Made by a program: the position numbers and the translations under genes | Shown: positions 22,750 to 34,188 of the stretch, piece after piece | How the letters are laid out: each line of letters starts with the position of its first letter | How positions within the stretch are numbered: the first letter of the stretch is position 1 | NCBI GenBank assembly: GCA_022036555.1 | Contig: CM039133.1 | Span: 11,359,765 to 11,423,764, forward strand | Direction: 5' to 3' | DNA from: Microstegium vimineum | Taxonomy: Eukaryota; Streptophyta; Magnoliopsida; Poales; Poaceae | Length of the DNA stretch: 64,000 nt | Notes under the pieces: model-generated | Seen by the model: the letters and a program-made list of their open reading frames with translations, nothing else | Told to the model about the DNA's origin: nothing | The model's database searches: none

Positions 22750-23858
22750 CTTGTTTATAGCAAGTACATCCAAAACCAGAAATGGATTGTTTTAGACTTC
22801 GTTCAGACGTGAGAGTGAGTGAGACAGCCTCCCTGCTAGCTATATGAGGGTGTCATTTCTCTGAAAAGAAAAGGGTGAGTACGTTGACGGACTTGGTCAA
22901 GTTGACACGCGCTTTCTTTGCTCAAGTTGTAACAAGCAGGCATGCAGTCGGCAGACTCTCTCACTCACGAGGTGAAAGAAAAATGAATGAGAAGGTGACC
23001 CTACAATTTGTCACTGAATCCAGGACGAGATGCATCCAGACGTAAAGAAGTTGCAGTAATGTAAGGATGATCAGGTCAATTTTTGCCCTTTCTACGCACA
23101 CTTGTGTTCTCAGCCAGGTCACGAAGTCTTCTTGGGACAAATTACCATCTCAGTTTCTTTCGCAGGTACGGTCCTCAGACTAGGTCGTCCATCTTTACAA
23201 ACCAATACCGGTTTCCCTGAAATTTCACGACAATTGACTTCCCGGGGTCGTCGTCGATCATCGGTCCCCAGACTCAGTGAACTTCCTTTTCTTTAATTTG
23301 CAGTCCAGGCACGGCAGACCTGCTTGCCGGTTTTGATTTTCTGCTTTATTTTTTCATTCATGGTGACGAACACCACATATGGATTCTACTGCGAAAATGC
23401 AAAAGAATATTCATTCAAACACGTATCTGCAATTAGGATATGAGGATATATATCTGGGGAAGTATAGATACAGGAAGGAAAAATATATACATTATTAAGA
23501 ACATCACCAAAGGGGCCTGAAATAAACTATTATTGGACTGCCGGCCCAGGCTTGCCTGGTTTCATTGGACCGGTGGTTCCAAGTTTCCAACCTGGCCTGA
23601 TGATCTTGGGTCAAATTTTTTTATTGCCATTCCAGCCCATACTAGCCCACACCCTTGGATTTTCTTTTTTTTTCTTGACCTATAAAATAGAAGACATAAA
23701 TTCTAATTATATATTTGACTCTAACTTAATTATTATGATTTATGTACCCCTTCCTTAGCCATCATTCTAAGTTTGTTAACATGATTGTCATTAAGATGGG
23801 AGCTCACATATGCTTGCTTAATTAATATGGCTCCTGGACGAAGAGAGGGAAAGAGTGT

Positions 23859-23889
<31 letters not shown>

Positions 23890-24028
23890 GGGGGGGGGGT
23901 CCAGTAGTTCCATTGGACTGCATGTGTTGCAAACAATTGTAATGGTTGAAATTCCTTCTCCCTTTGTTCCAAGTTATAAGATGCTTTGGTTTTTTCATAC
24001 ACATTACTTTAACCGTGTATTAGACATA
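22750..24028. other. Intergenic; GT/G homopolymer tract
   Basis: No gene is supported. A (GT)n tract runs into a G run of more than 25 bases at about 23857-23899, a region prone to sequencing error. The short open frames at 23102-23296 and 23552-23758 have no domain. A partial Stowaway-like end lies at about 23960-24000. Confidence 0.5.
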
Positions 24029-24247
24029 CTCTCTTCGTTCCAAAATGGTTGTTCGCTATGATTTTCGTGCTGGTCAATCTTTCTAACACTTGTACCTTCA
24101 AATAGGTTTTATACGAAATATGTTTAACGATCTACCTAATTATATACTACAAATATCAATATTTATTTGTATATATTTTGTCAAAGTAAAAAAAACGTTT
24201 GACCCCTTGGGAAGCGAGAACAACATCTATTTTGAGACATAAAGGAG
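24029..24247. mobile_element. Stowaway-like MITE
   Basis: The ends ctctcttcgttccaaaatgg and the reverse complement ctcctttatgtctcaaaat match imperfectly and are flanked by TA at 24027-24028 and 24248-24249. No coding capacity. Confidence 0.55.
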
Positions 24248-24762
24248 TAGTGTATATCCGTAAGGCCATCTCCACTAGCTTTAGGAGCTATTTGAAATTG
24301 ATCTGTGCCAAATCGGTATTTTTGAAAATAGCTCTACGTACATGTGAAGCTCCTTAAAATGTGCTCTCACGTCTAATAACCTTCTCTCAAACTGGAACAA
24401 CATTTTTATGCGAGTAAACTAGAACAACATAACATCAATGCTTACTCTAAAAGATTCTCAAAATTGGAAAAGAAATGTACCAGATTTAAGAGAGAGAGAA
24501 AGAGAGATGAAGAGTTGTTCACTCCTCACTTTCCACGAAGCTCCCATGACCAGCGCGTGAAGAAGGTTACAAGAAAGAATAAATACCAAGACCAAAGACT
24601 CTGAATCTGTCAATCGCCATCATCTTGCTGTCCAGTGTCCACACGTATTTTCAAAGAGGAAACATCTTGTCATCTGCTTCGATGTTTCAGATTAGTTCTG
24701 CTGAGACAACTAACAGCAAAAGCTCAAGATGACCTTTACTTGATTCGATGGCCTTGCTTTCC

Positions 24763-24768
24763 TATATA
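24763..24768 (+). promoter_or_regulatory. TATA box of EF-hand copy A
   Basis: cctatataacctcc lies about 110-120 bp before the ATG of the EF-hand gene, a normal plant spacing. The corresponding upstream region is absent from copy B at 30.5 kb, which begins to match only from about 30504 (ttcattcaattttctgacc). Confidence 0.55.
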
Positions 24769-24885
24769 ACCTCCCGTGCTACATTTCCTTCTACCATTCA
24801 ATTTTCTGACCTTTACTTCCATTTTTCTGACAATTCTCACCAAAAGTAGAACTTTCAGAGTTCAGAAGCTTAGATGCAAACAGCA

Positions 24886-25481
24886 ATGGAGAATTCATCG
24901 TCAGCTGCAGCATGCCATTATTTGGTTCTGCAAGAGGCATGTAGTATCAACCTGTTCCTCAAATTCCTCGCCTGGTCCGTCTCAATGTTCCAGATTCTCC
25001 CCCTTGCTCATGCAAATGCTGCAACTGCAATTGCAACCATAGCTCTGCTGAGAAGGTGACCCAGACATCGGTTATTACCACAAACAAAGAAGTAATAGAG
25101 ACAAGGAACAATGATAAATACGATGAGATGGCGCTGACACAGGAAGATATCAAGACCGTAATGAAAAACATAGGTATTAATCTGGACCAGGAGATGAACA
25201 GCATGGTCAGCATGGCCATTGGCAGTGATGCTATCACTCGGATTTTCGATGATGATGAACCGAGCTTGCAGGAGGTACAACAGGCATTTTTGGTTTTTGA
25301 TCACAACAATGATGGATACTTCGACGCATCGGATTTGCAGCGAGTGCTCAAGAGTCTAGGACTAGGGGATGGTGTAGGGGTGGATGAGTGTGAGCAGATG
25401 ATTGCCAAATATGACACGAACAAGGACAGGAGAATAGATGTTGCAGAGTTCACCATGGTTTTGGAGTCTGGCATTTTCTAA
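24886..25481 (+). pseudogene. CML45/46-like EF-hand protein, copy A, 1-base frameshift
   Basis: Begins MENSSSAAACHYLVLQEACS, with a hydrophobic N-terminal stretch (INLFLKFLAWSVSMFQILP), then an EF-hand pair in the second frame: loop DHNNDGYFDASD near 25300 and loop DTNKDRRIDVAE near 25420. Compared with copy B (30605-31204) a run of six C is five here near 25000, which throws the frame into a stop at the old Cys-rich segment. The rest is open again from about 25056 to 25481. An ATG 12 bases upstream (24874) is in the same frame. Family knowledge: plant CML45/46-like proteins bind calcium through C-terminal EF-hands. The first visible loop ends in Asp rather than the usual Glu. The frameshift lies in a homopolymer, so an assembly error is possible. 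Confidence 0.78.
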
Positions 25482-26483
25482 ACTAATTTGTTTGTTTGTG
25501 TGTGTGTGTTTGCTTTCCCATGTTTGAGCAGAAAAGAGATTGATGATAACAGGATCCTGAGATTTGGTCTTGAACAGTACCAGAAAAAGATACTTCCCTC
25601 TTGAATCTTGATTAAGCAGTTCTGTATGCTGCCCAAGGAAGATTTTTTTTTTCCTCAATCATATGTACCGTGTTAAGATTAGTTACAATTGACTTCATTA
25701 TACTGAAGACATTTGGCACTGTATATATAATGCCGTAATGGTGACCAAAAAACAGACAACATTGGCACAATAAAGCAGAAAATGATTAACCAAGATACCA
25801 GTATTTAGTTTTGGAGTATGATCCTAAAATTTATCCTTTTCACACTCCAGTGGATAAAAGTAAACAGATTTGGTTTTCAAATTAGGTACTGAACCAGATA
25901 GGCAAGGTCTTGAATAGTCAGAAATAGCATGGATGGTGTCTATTTATAGTTTTTTATGCTCCAAAAATTCCATGTAAGGCCTTTTTTATATGCGTGTATC
26001 TACCCCAAACCACATATGTTGAAGTGGATTGGAATCAAATGTAGTTTAAATGCACTCTAATACACCTGGGTTCAAATAAATGTATGCACATCCAAACAAG
26101 ATCTAAATTAAATAATTTATCTATATTATTTTTATAATGAAACAAGATTCCAAACTTTATATCGTCGACATACACATATAAGACACTTAACTGTTAGGAT
26201 ATCAGAGGTGTAATGTTTTAGTTTAGTTGGTGATTCATGTCGAGGTGCTCTCTTCAGCTTCTCTTGTATATGTACTAATTTTAGCCTTTTACATATAAAA
26301 AACCAGATGGAACCATTGTCGGAAAAATAGTACAGTAGACAGTAGAGTAGCTCGAAAACTTTAGTGTTACTTTGTAGTCACTTCGCTGTCGTAGCAGAGT
26401 TTCAGAGAGCCATGCGCTGCATTGAAGGTAGCCTACGATCTTTGTTTATCCATTGAAAATTACAATCAGAATGGAGGACCTAC

Positions 26484-26747
26484 TGTAGGAAATTAGAGGG
26501 GTTTTCCCTGAATTTCCTATTTGAACTTGAATTCAGATTTGAAATAAGAATGAATTTTTTCAAAACGAAAAAAAGGAAAAGGACTCACCATGCTGGGCTA
26601 CAGGAAGGCCCATGCGCGGCCATGAAGCAGCCCAGGACTGTGAGTCCTTTTCCTTTTTTTTTTGTTTTGGAAATTTTCATTCTTATTTCAAATCTGAACT
26701 CAAGTTCAAATAAGAAAGTCAGGGAAAGAAACACTCTAATTTCCAAA
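26484..26747. mobile_element. 264-bp MITE in unit A
   Basis: Ends tgtaggaaattagag and ctctaatttccaaa are inverted. acctac is duplicated at 26478-26483 and 26748-26753. Long inner arms (cttatttgaacttg / caagttcaaataag) make a fold-back. Unit B has the same insertion at the same place; unit E at about 44460 has the uninterrupted site. Confidence 0.8.
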
Positions 26748-26911
26748 ACCTACAACAAAACTGACAAGTAAATATTAGACGGCCACATTGATATATACGA
26801 GCTGTTGCTTGCCTTGGACCAACAGAGTTCTGCTTCTTCGTATTCTGAAAAGCTGGAATCTGGCAATGTAAGTTCCTGATCACCACTAGTATGGATTGGA
26901 AATAGCGGCCT

Positions 26912-27235
26912 TCATCGAGCAAATTTATTACCTACCTGCATTGTATAATAGGCTAATAGCCATGGGAGGTACCAGGTAATTCGATTGGTTTTAGTAATAT
27001 GTTGCTGAAGTAAATGAGCTCTTTCTTCCACAATCTCCATAATGTCATATATGATATATCTTAGATGCTCAATATTTCCCAATGAGAATTCATCACTCAA
27101 GAGTTCTTTCCAACAAGATTTTTTGTTATAAGCTGTGCACTGTCGATGGTTCCACGCTCAACTTTCTCGTGTACTCCTGTTGTAGGTGGCAACACAGTTC
27201 AGCAAATCTCTGATGCGCTACATGGTGAACTCCAC
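26912..27235 (-). pseudogene. Unrecognised minus-strand gene relic, unit A copy
   Basis: The minus strand encodes SDEFSLGNIEHLRYIIYDIM, EIVEERAHLLQQHITKTNRI and WYLPWLLAYYTMQV, ending at a stop at 26912. The upstream part matches the better preserved frame in unit E (44.7-44.94 kb) but is shifted. I do not recognise the family. Conservation of the amino-acid phrase between units that differ at the DNA level suggests it was once coding. Confidence 0.5.
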
Positions 27236-27249
27236 TTTGAGCTGAAGAT

Positions 27250-28440
27250 ATGATTTCCAAAGAACAGAAAACATTATTAACAGTGGTAAACATGAACTAA
27301 AAACAAATCGTGTCAGACTCAATAGCTGCATGCACCATGTAAGGTACTGGTTGCACCATTCCTCAATTTATGGTAGTCTTGGAGAGAAATGGTAAGGATA
27401 ACTAAATTAATTGTCCAAAAGCTGAAGAGCCTGAATAGGAATTCAAATCATCACATATTTCTGCATGATAGATAGATGAAAAAACTGAAATCTAGAATTA
27501 TACACACCTATTCTAAAGAATGAACAATGCTGCACATAGCACAATTTACTATTATGAGACACAAATTTGTATTGATCTTTTACTCTAGAACTTATTGATT
27601 CCTAATGTGCATATTATGTATATAGTGTTTTTCCACATACCATTCGTACAAACAATTATTTGAAATGCTGCTTGAAAACACCAATATACGCTTTCATCAC
27701 CATATAGATATATAATGGAAAGAAGTAGCTGGTTTCATCCTCATCAAAGAGGAATCAGACCAACTTATTCTAACGCAACTCCTTCATTGCCGTTTGAGAA
27801 TATTCTACGACGAGAAGAAAGAATAGAGTAACTATTATCTTAAATTTTTTTAATATTTGAAGGTTGAAATAGCACTTATCAAGCAATACTTAGCTTATGG
27901 CTTGCTGTTTAGGCTGTTTGGCAGGAACGATGCTTCAATAATTTTTTTCGCATACACATGAGTAAAAGTGTAGTGACGACTCACTTTTATCGTCCTCCAT
28001 TTCTGGGCACTGGCATGTGGTGAAATTCAAGGGAGCCACAAGCTTTTACTCAGCAATTGAGTAGCATCCGTGAGGATAGATGACAGAGATTGAACCATAA
28101 AAACGGAGGGAACGATGACGATTAATAACAGTAGTTTTTATGCTCACAGGACAGAGATAATCGTATCCCATCCTCAATTTTGTTTTGTCTTTGTGGACTT
28201 CAATACAAAAAAGTACTTCAAAATAGGAGCTGGAAGATGTAAATGGAACATGTACTAGTTCATCACATTTACCATTTCTACTAATATATATAGAAAAAAA
28301 CTGAATAATGAAGCCATTTAATTTGGTGCTTTGAAGGCCTCCGTTTCGTAACACAACACTAGCCACGATGCACATTTTATAGGGGCATGTACATATATAT
28401 GGATGGAGATTGCTAGAGCTGCTTTCATTCTACCACTGCA
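27250..28440. other. Noncoding part of unit A
   Basis: AT-rich sequence that recurs in units B, C, D and E. On the plus strand 28045-28110 encodes a short phrase (LSSIREDRRQRLNHKNGG-like in other units) that may be a further lost exon of the plus-strand relic. No intact gene is seen. Confidence 0.4.
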
Positions 28441-28441
28441 G

Positions 28442-29025
28442 TTCTTAGTAGAGTATCGAAACCGAGACCTTACAATGTTCAGAAACCCCTGGTTCTCCAT
28501 AGTTCATAGGATGTATCTATACATAGAGCAGTGGGCTTGGGAGGTGTCAAGAAATTTGACTGGTTAGTATTATACATGCCCTTCCGTCATTCAAATGTTT
28601 TAGATAGTTTAAAATATTTCTCAATGAACTCGTGGGTGCTTCCAGTTGCAGAAGGTTATATCTGTGGACTGTATACTCCAGTGCAATCTAGACTTTTGGG
28701 GCAGCATGCACAAAGGGTGTCTTTTCAGGACCAGTGGCACATAGCAGTCATACATGGTGTGGATGCAGGTGTAAGGCCTCAGACATTCATATATTAGGCC
28801 AGGGAAGAGTAAGGAGGTTTGGCGGGTACGTAAGTTACATGCATGCCTATCATCGAAACATTTTCCTTGCTAGTACCTTCTGAAGTTTTGATGCTTGGAG
28901 GTTAAATCATTAATAAGATTGCACCTTTCTCTGAATGCTTGGCATGCAGGAGTGGAAGAATGACACTGTTCTACGGGCTTCAGTGCGACGCAGATTCAGC
29001 AACTTTTGTTGAGTGGGTCACACTG
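28442..29025 (+). pseudogene. Unrecognised plus-strand three-exon gene relic, unit A copy
   Basis: Exon P 28442-28562 (acceptor CTGCAG, donor GTTAGT) encodes FLVEYRNRDLTMFRNPWFSI and YLYIEQWAWEVSRNLTG. Exon Q starts at 28646 (acceptor TTCCAG) and encodes VAEGYICGLYTPVQSRLLGQ and FQDQWHIAVIHGVDAGVRPQ, then meets a TAG at the end of TFIY. Exon R (after GGCATGCAG near 28950) would encode the last 26 residues but has a TGA after VEE. The phase between exons is 1 each time. The same splice sites recur in other units. No family was recognised. Confidence 0.6.
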
Positions 29026-29399
29026 TGACTTCTCCCTCCACATCCACCCTCTCAGGCTCCAAGCGTTTTCAAAGAAAGCTCCAAGATCTAGGATTTTTAA
29101 GCAGGTGGCAGTTTGAAACACACAAGTGTCATTATCCCAAATATAAAACCAAGCAACTCCTAAAGCAAAAAAGGAAATCAATGAAACATGCCTCATACAA
29201 CACTATAATGAGCCAGCCAAATTTATGCATTCTGCAAATGTACACAATTGCAAGTGAATGTTGTCAGAAAGATAACGATGCACGTATTCTCAGAGCTCCC
29301 ATGCATCAAGTAATAAAGATCGCTCAATCCATATATTATGATGCACATATTCTGTCAGCTAGTAGGGCATGAAGCAACCGCAATCATTGAATCAATAAA

Positions 29400-30159
29400 T
29401 CTAATAATACCTTTTACAATAATGGTTGGAAATCGTTTCCAATAGTTTCTCATCGCCTCCACAAAATATTTTTTTATTTTATTCGTGTAAGAGTAATATC
29501 GTTAGTAATAACAATCTCTCCCACACCAATCATATCGTGCCATTGCCACACTGATCCATGCCATTGCCATTGCGCATAGGATTTTGATTGACGTAGTGAA
29601 TGAGTGATCCATGCCATTGCCATCCAATCCGTGCTGCCTGCCTAGTGCCTAGGCCAGTAAGTAGCTACGTTACTTCCATCTACCTAGTACCGCTGCTTGC
29701 TGCCGTTGACGCTGCCGCCTCTTCTGCAAGATATGCCAGCGTCGCTCAAGAGCGGGCGAGGGGATGCCTCTTCCTGCAGGCACATGGTGGCCACGGCGAC
29801 GGCCTAATTTGTTAGCTCAGGAACTCAATCACACGCTGTATTTGGCTGCATCGAATGAAAAATACCGATGTACACGAAGAACAGATGGGCAACCGCCACG
29901 ATGGCACCGGGGTGACAGCGCCCCTTTTCGCTTTTGATGGTTTATGACACACTGAGCCTAACCGGCATTACAATACATAACTCAACACCACACTGACCCA
30001 ACTACTTATACCGTAGCTCATCCACACGATTACAAAAGCAGCACCTACTTAAACACCCACTGAACATGACTAAAAACACCCTATGCAGATAACTGCAGTG
30101 TCGTGGGCGCGGTCACTGCTGGCCTCCTGCTGCACCTTGATTCAGACTAAGTCTTGGCG
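29400..30159. other. Junction between units A and B, no gene seen
   Basis: Not related to the duplicated unit. The part after about 29870 may belong to the 3' end or LTR of the adjoining copia fragment. LTR ends were not found. Confidence 0.4.
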
Positions 30160-30480
30160 CCTTGCTTGACCAACTGCTCCATACCACGTCGCTGCTCCAG
30201 GTGTTCCCAATCAGTGTGACCAGGATTACACCAACATATTCCCTCCTAAGCTTGAGACACACTGAGGTTTCTGATCCCAATCAGTGACTCATGACTGACA
30301 ACTTCACAGCAGGCATGGCCTTGGTCAGAATGTCTGCTTTCTGCTCCTCAGTTTCCTACCCTCTTCATCACAATCTGCCCTCTCTCAACATATTCCTTAA
30401 TGAAGTGATACTTCAGATCAATGTGCTTACTCCTCCCATGAAACACTGGGTTTTTCATGAGGGCTATGGCTGAGTTGTTT
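30160..30480 (-). mobile_element. Ty1/copia pol (RNase H end) fragment
   Basis: The minus strand encodes NNSAIALMKNPVFHGRSKHI, DLKYHFIKEYVERGQIV and, after a 1-base shift, TEEQKADILTKAMPAVK. This is the conserved C-terminal RNase H stretch of plant copia polyproteins. It stops abruptly at 30480, where unit B begins, so it has replaced the sequence that lies upstream of EF-hand copy A. Confidence 0.85.
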
Positions 30481-30604
30481 ATGTGTGTGTGTTTGCTTAC
30501 TCCTTTCATTCAATTTTCTGACCTTTACTTCCATTTTTCTGACAACTACTTATTCTCACCAAAAGTAGAACTTTCAGAGTTCAGAAGCTTAGAGGCAAAC
30601 AACA

Positions 30605-31204
30605 ATGGAGAATTCATTATCAGCTGCAGCATGCCATTTTCTGGTCCTGCAAGAGGCATGTAGTATCAACATGTTCCTCAAATTCCTCACCTGGTCCGTC
30701 TCAATGTTCCAGATTCTCCCCCCTTGTTCATGCAAATGCTGCAACTGCAACTGCAGCCAAAGCTCTGCTGAGAAGGTGACACATACACCAGTTATTACCA
30801 CAGACAAAGAAGTGATAGAGACAAGCAGGAACAATGATAAAGACGATGAGATGGCGCTGACACAGGAAGATATCAAGACCGTAATGAGAAACCTAGGTAT
30901 TAATCTGGACCAGGAGATGAACAGCATGGCCAGCATGGACATTAGCAGTGATTCTATCACTCGGATTTTCGATGACGATGAACCGAGCTTGCAGGAGGTA
31001 CAACAGGCATTCTTGGTTTTTGATCACAACAATGATGGATACTTCGACGCATCGGATTTGCAGCGAGATCTCAAGAGTCTAGGACTAGGGGATGGTGTAG
31101 GGGTGGATGAGTGTGAGCAGATGATAGCCAAGTATGACATGAACAAGGACAGGAGAATAGATGTTGCAGAGTTCACCATGGTTTTGGAGTCTGGCATTTT
31201 CTAA
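30605..31204 (+). CDS. CML45/46-like EF-hand protein, copy B, full-length frame
   Basis: An uninterrupted 199-codon frame begins MENSLSAAACHFLVLQEACS. Residues about 20-40 are hydrophobic (INMFLKFLTWSVSMFQILP), followed by a Cys-rich patch (PPCSCKCCNCNCSQSS), an acidic linker and two EF-hand loops: DHNNDGYFDASD near residue 138 and DMNKDRRIDVAE near residue 178. Glu at position 12 is present only in the second loop. Family knowledge: a calcium sensor of the calmodulin-like class; the hydrophobic N-terminus suggests membrane association (inference). The upstream region seen in copy A is replaced by a copia fragment ending at 30480, so expression is doubtful. A LINE sits 128 bp after the stop. 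Probably a gene that lost its promoter, unless a new one arose. Confidence 0.72.
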   Translation: MENSLSAAACHFLVLQEACSINMFLKFLTWSVSMFQILPPCSCKCCNCNCSQSSAEKVTHTPVITTDKEVIETSRNNDKDDEMALTQEDIKTVMRNLGINLDQEMNSMASMDISSDSITRIFDDDEPSLQEVQQAFLVFDHNNDGYFDASDLQRDLKSLGLGDGVGVDECEQMIAKYDMNKDRRIDVAEFTMVLESGIF

Positions 31205-31332
31205 ACTAATTTGTTTGTGTTTGTGTTTGTGTTTGTGTTTGTTTTCCCATGTTTTAGCAGAAAAGAGATTGATGATGACAGGGATTCTGAGATTTGGTCT
31301 TGAACAGTACCAGAAAAAGATACTTCCCTCTT

Positions 31333-32707
31333 TTTTCTCGAACAGGAGGGCTGCGTATCATTATATTAAGAAGAGAAAAAAAGGGTGAAACACCCAGTTA
31401 CCAGTACAAAAAACTGAAGCGCCTATTACAGAAAGAAAATGCCCAAGACCAGGAAAAAATAAAGCTATAGCTAACGGGGAGGCTGCAGGGCAAGGAGGTG
31501 AGAAACCCCACGAGCCCCAGCCAAATCCCACAACCACAACTCATCCCTAATGGAGGATATATGTTGTGAATGACGGCGGATAATACGACGAAGAACACAA
31601 GATCAATCAGAGCGAGACACAAGATTTAACGTGGAAAACCTCTCCAATATGAAGGGGAAAAATCACGGGCGCCAGCCAACAAACACTCCTCACTATTATC
31701 AAGAGTCGGGTTACAACGCCCTGCGGCGGCTTACAAGAATAATGAATGACTTAATCTCCGTGGAACCCTAGCGACGGGATTATGTACCGTACCCCCCAAC
31801 TGAACAGGGGCCTTTGTCTTCATAGCCAAGACGGGCCTCCGCTTCGCTCCGTCAGAAGTCCGGCCTTTGTCTTGACTATGAATTTGGAACATCTTCAACA
31901 ATATAAGCTCATTCAGATCAGGTTGCCTTCCCTCAAACACGCATCGATTCCTGTGATTCCAGAGAGGCCAAGCCACTAGGATGACAACCGAGTTCAGGCC
32001 TTGCTTTGGATAATCAGCCAACCTAGTGGACGCCATATCCCACCAGTCATCAAAAGAATGATCCTCAAGCTGCGGGGCAAGATTTTGCAGGCCAAGACGT
32101 TGCAGCACCATGAACCAAACTTGGCGTGAGAAAACACAAGATACAAGCATCACTCTGTGAAGGCCTTCTTTTCGGTTGCCATTGTTTCTGATGTCGGCAA
32201 TGGCACAAACACCCTGTTTTGGACTGATAGGTGGCTGCAGCAGGGTCAGAGCCTCGATAAGCTTGTGCCACATCTCTACTGCTTAATTTCAAAACGTGCA
32301 AAGAAAAGAACAGTCTACGACGCTCTCAATGATGGGAGATGGGTGGCTGACATAAGAGGTGGTGCGCTTACCGTTAATGTTTTGACTGAATTTCTGGAAC
32401 TGTGGGATCTGCTGGCTGAAGTGGTGCTGCAGCCAGAGGTTGAGGATTCCCACACCTGGCAATTTTCTTCTTCAGGGAAGTATTCAGCTAAGTCAGCTTA
32501 TGAAGCCATGTTTATTGGGGCCATCCAATTCAAATCTTGGGAAAGAATTTGGAAAAGTTGGGCGCCGGGTAAATGTCAATTTTTTATGTGGCTGGTTGCA
32601 CATAATAAATGTTGGACAACTGATTGACTTGCAAGGAAGGGGCTTCCACATCCGGAGCATTGTCCCCTTTGTAGTCAAGAGGAGGAGACGATTGACCACT
32701 TGCTTGT
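31333..32707 (-). mobile_element. L1-type LINE with twin-priming inversion
   Basis: A 16-bp duplication aagatacttccctctt flanks it (31317-31332 and 32708-32723), and unit A shows the empty site. The T run at 31331-31336 is the poly-A end on the minus strand. From 31333 to about 32150 the minus strand encodes the end of ORF2 (SCVFSRQVWFMVLQRLGLQN, WPLWNHRNRCVFEGRQPD). From about 32150 to 32707 the plus strand encodes the segment just before it (GTNTLFWTDRWL, WAPGKCQFFMWLVAHNKCW, CPLCSQEEETIDHLLV). The two parts would be continuous if the second were flipped. The shared 8 bases tgcttgta occur at both breakpoints. Confidence 0.88.
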
Positions 32708-33455
32708 AAGATACTTCCCTCTTGAATCTTGATTAAGCAGTTCTGTATGCTGCCCAAGGAAGATTTTTTTCCTCAATCATATGTACCGTGTTAAGATTAG
32801 TTACGATTGACTTCATTATACTCAGGACATTTGGCACTGTATAATGTCGTAATGGTGACAGAAAAAAAAGACAACATTAGCACAACAGAGCAGAAAATGA
32901 TTAACCAAGATACCAGTACGTATTTAGAGCAGAAAATTTATCCTTTTCAGACTCCAGTAGATAAAAGTAAACAGATTTGATTTTAAAATTAGGTACTGAA
33001 CCAGATAGGCAAGGTACTGAATAGTCGCATGTAGTTCTTTTGGATGGTGGCTATTTATAGTTTTTTTATACTCCAAAAGTTCCATTTAATTTGGATGCTT
33101 TATCTATATTTTTTTTGACAATGGAACGAGGTTCCAACCTCTACATCGTCGACATAGACATATAAGATACTAAATGTTAGGATGTCTAAGGTGTAATGTT
33201 TTAGTTTAGTTGGTGATTCATGTCGAGGTGCTCTCTGCAGCTTCTCTTGTATATGTACTAATATATTAGCTTTTTTACCTATAAAAAACCAGATGGAACC
33301 TGTTCTCTGAAAAATAGTACAGTAGACAGTAGAGTAACTTGAAAACTTTTGTGTTACTTTGTATCACTTCGCTGGCGTAGCAGAGTTTCAGAAAGCTATG
33401 CGCTGCATTGAAGGTTGCGTATAATCGAAAATTACAATCAGAATGGAGGACCTAC

Positions 33456-33720
33456 TGTAGGAAATTAGAGGGGTTTTCCCTGAATTTCTTATTTGAACTT
33501 GAGTTCAGATTTGAAAGAAGAATGAAAATTTTCAAATCAAGAAAAGGAAAATAATGTGCTACCGTGCTGGGCTGCTTCATGGCCGCATGGGCTTTCCTAT
33601 GGCCCAGAACGGTGAGTCCTTTTCCCTTTTTCTGTTTTGGAAATTTTCATTCTTATTTCAAATCTGAACTCAAGTTCAAATAAGAATGTCAGGGACCCCC
33701 CCCCCCCTCTAATTTCCAAA
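33456..33720. mobile_element. MITE in unit B, same insertion as in unit A
   Basis: Same ends and the same acctac duplication (33450-33455, 33721-33726) as at 26484-26747. It contains a C run at about 33697-33706. Confidence 0.8.
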
Positions 33721-33975
33721 ACCTACAAAAAAACTGAGATTAGACGCCACTTTGATATATATGAGCTGTTGCTTTCCTTGGAACAACAGAGTTGTGCTTC
33801 TTTGTATTCTGATGAGAAGCTGGAATCTGGCAATGTGAAAAGTTCCTGACTACTACTATCACATAGCATGGATTAGAATAGCGGCATTCATCGAGCAAGT
33901 TTGTTACCTACCTGCATTGTATAATGGACTTGGGAGGTACCAGGTAATTTGATTGGTTTTAGTAATATGCTGCCC

Positions 33976-34188
33976 TGTTTTTAGATCACCTCAAAATTCC
34001 AAATTTCCCATCACATCGAATCTTTAGACGCATGCATGGAGCATTAAATATAAGTACAAAATATAACTAATTGCACTGTAATTTGCGAGACGAATTTTTC
34101 AAACTTAGTTACTTCATGATTGGATAATAATTACCAAATTACAAAAGAAACGCTACAGTGTCAAAATTTTGGATCTGAACAAGTCCTA
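33976..34188. mobile_element. MITE-like insertion specific to unit B
   Basis: A block of about 213 bp, absent from units A and E at the same place. It contains acgcatgcatggagcattaa and tttgcgagacgaatttttca, family text also seen at 22.0-22.2 kb. A PIF/Harbinger-type nonautonomous element is likely (inference). Confidence 0.55.

Larger units (their letters stand above)
24750..29400. repeat. Local duplication, unit A
   Basis: The first and most complete unit of the cluster: EF-hand gene, 3' region, an inserted 264-bp MITE, a minus-strand coding relic near 27.0 kb and a plus-strand coding relic at 28.4-29.0 kb. Long stretches match unit B (30.48-37.65 kb) nearly base for base between insertions. 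Confidence 0.88.

Noticed and set aside
23822..24061. Poly-Pro and poly-Gly open frames
   Set aside because: They arise from the (GT)n and G run at 23857-23899.
28046..28500. Minus-strand frames repeated in every duplication unit (e.g. MENQGFLNIVRSR)
   Set aside because: They are the reverse strand of plus-strand exon P and its upstream part; the plus strand has the splice sites and better frame.
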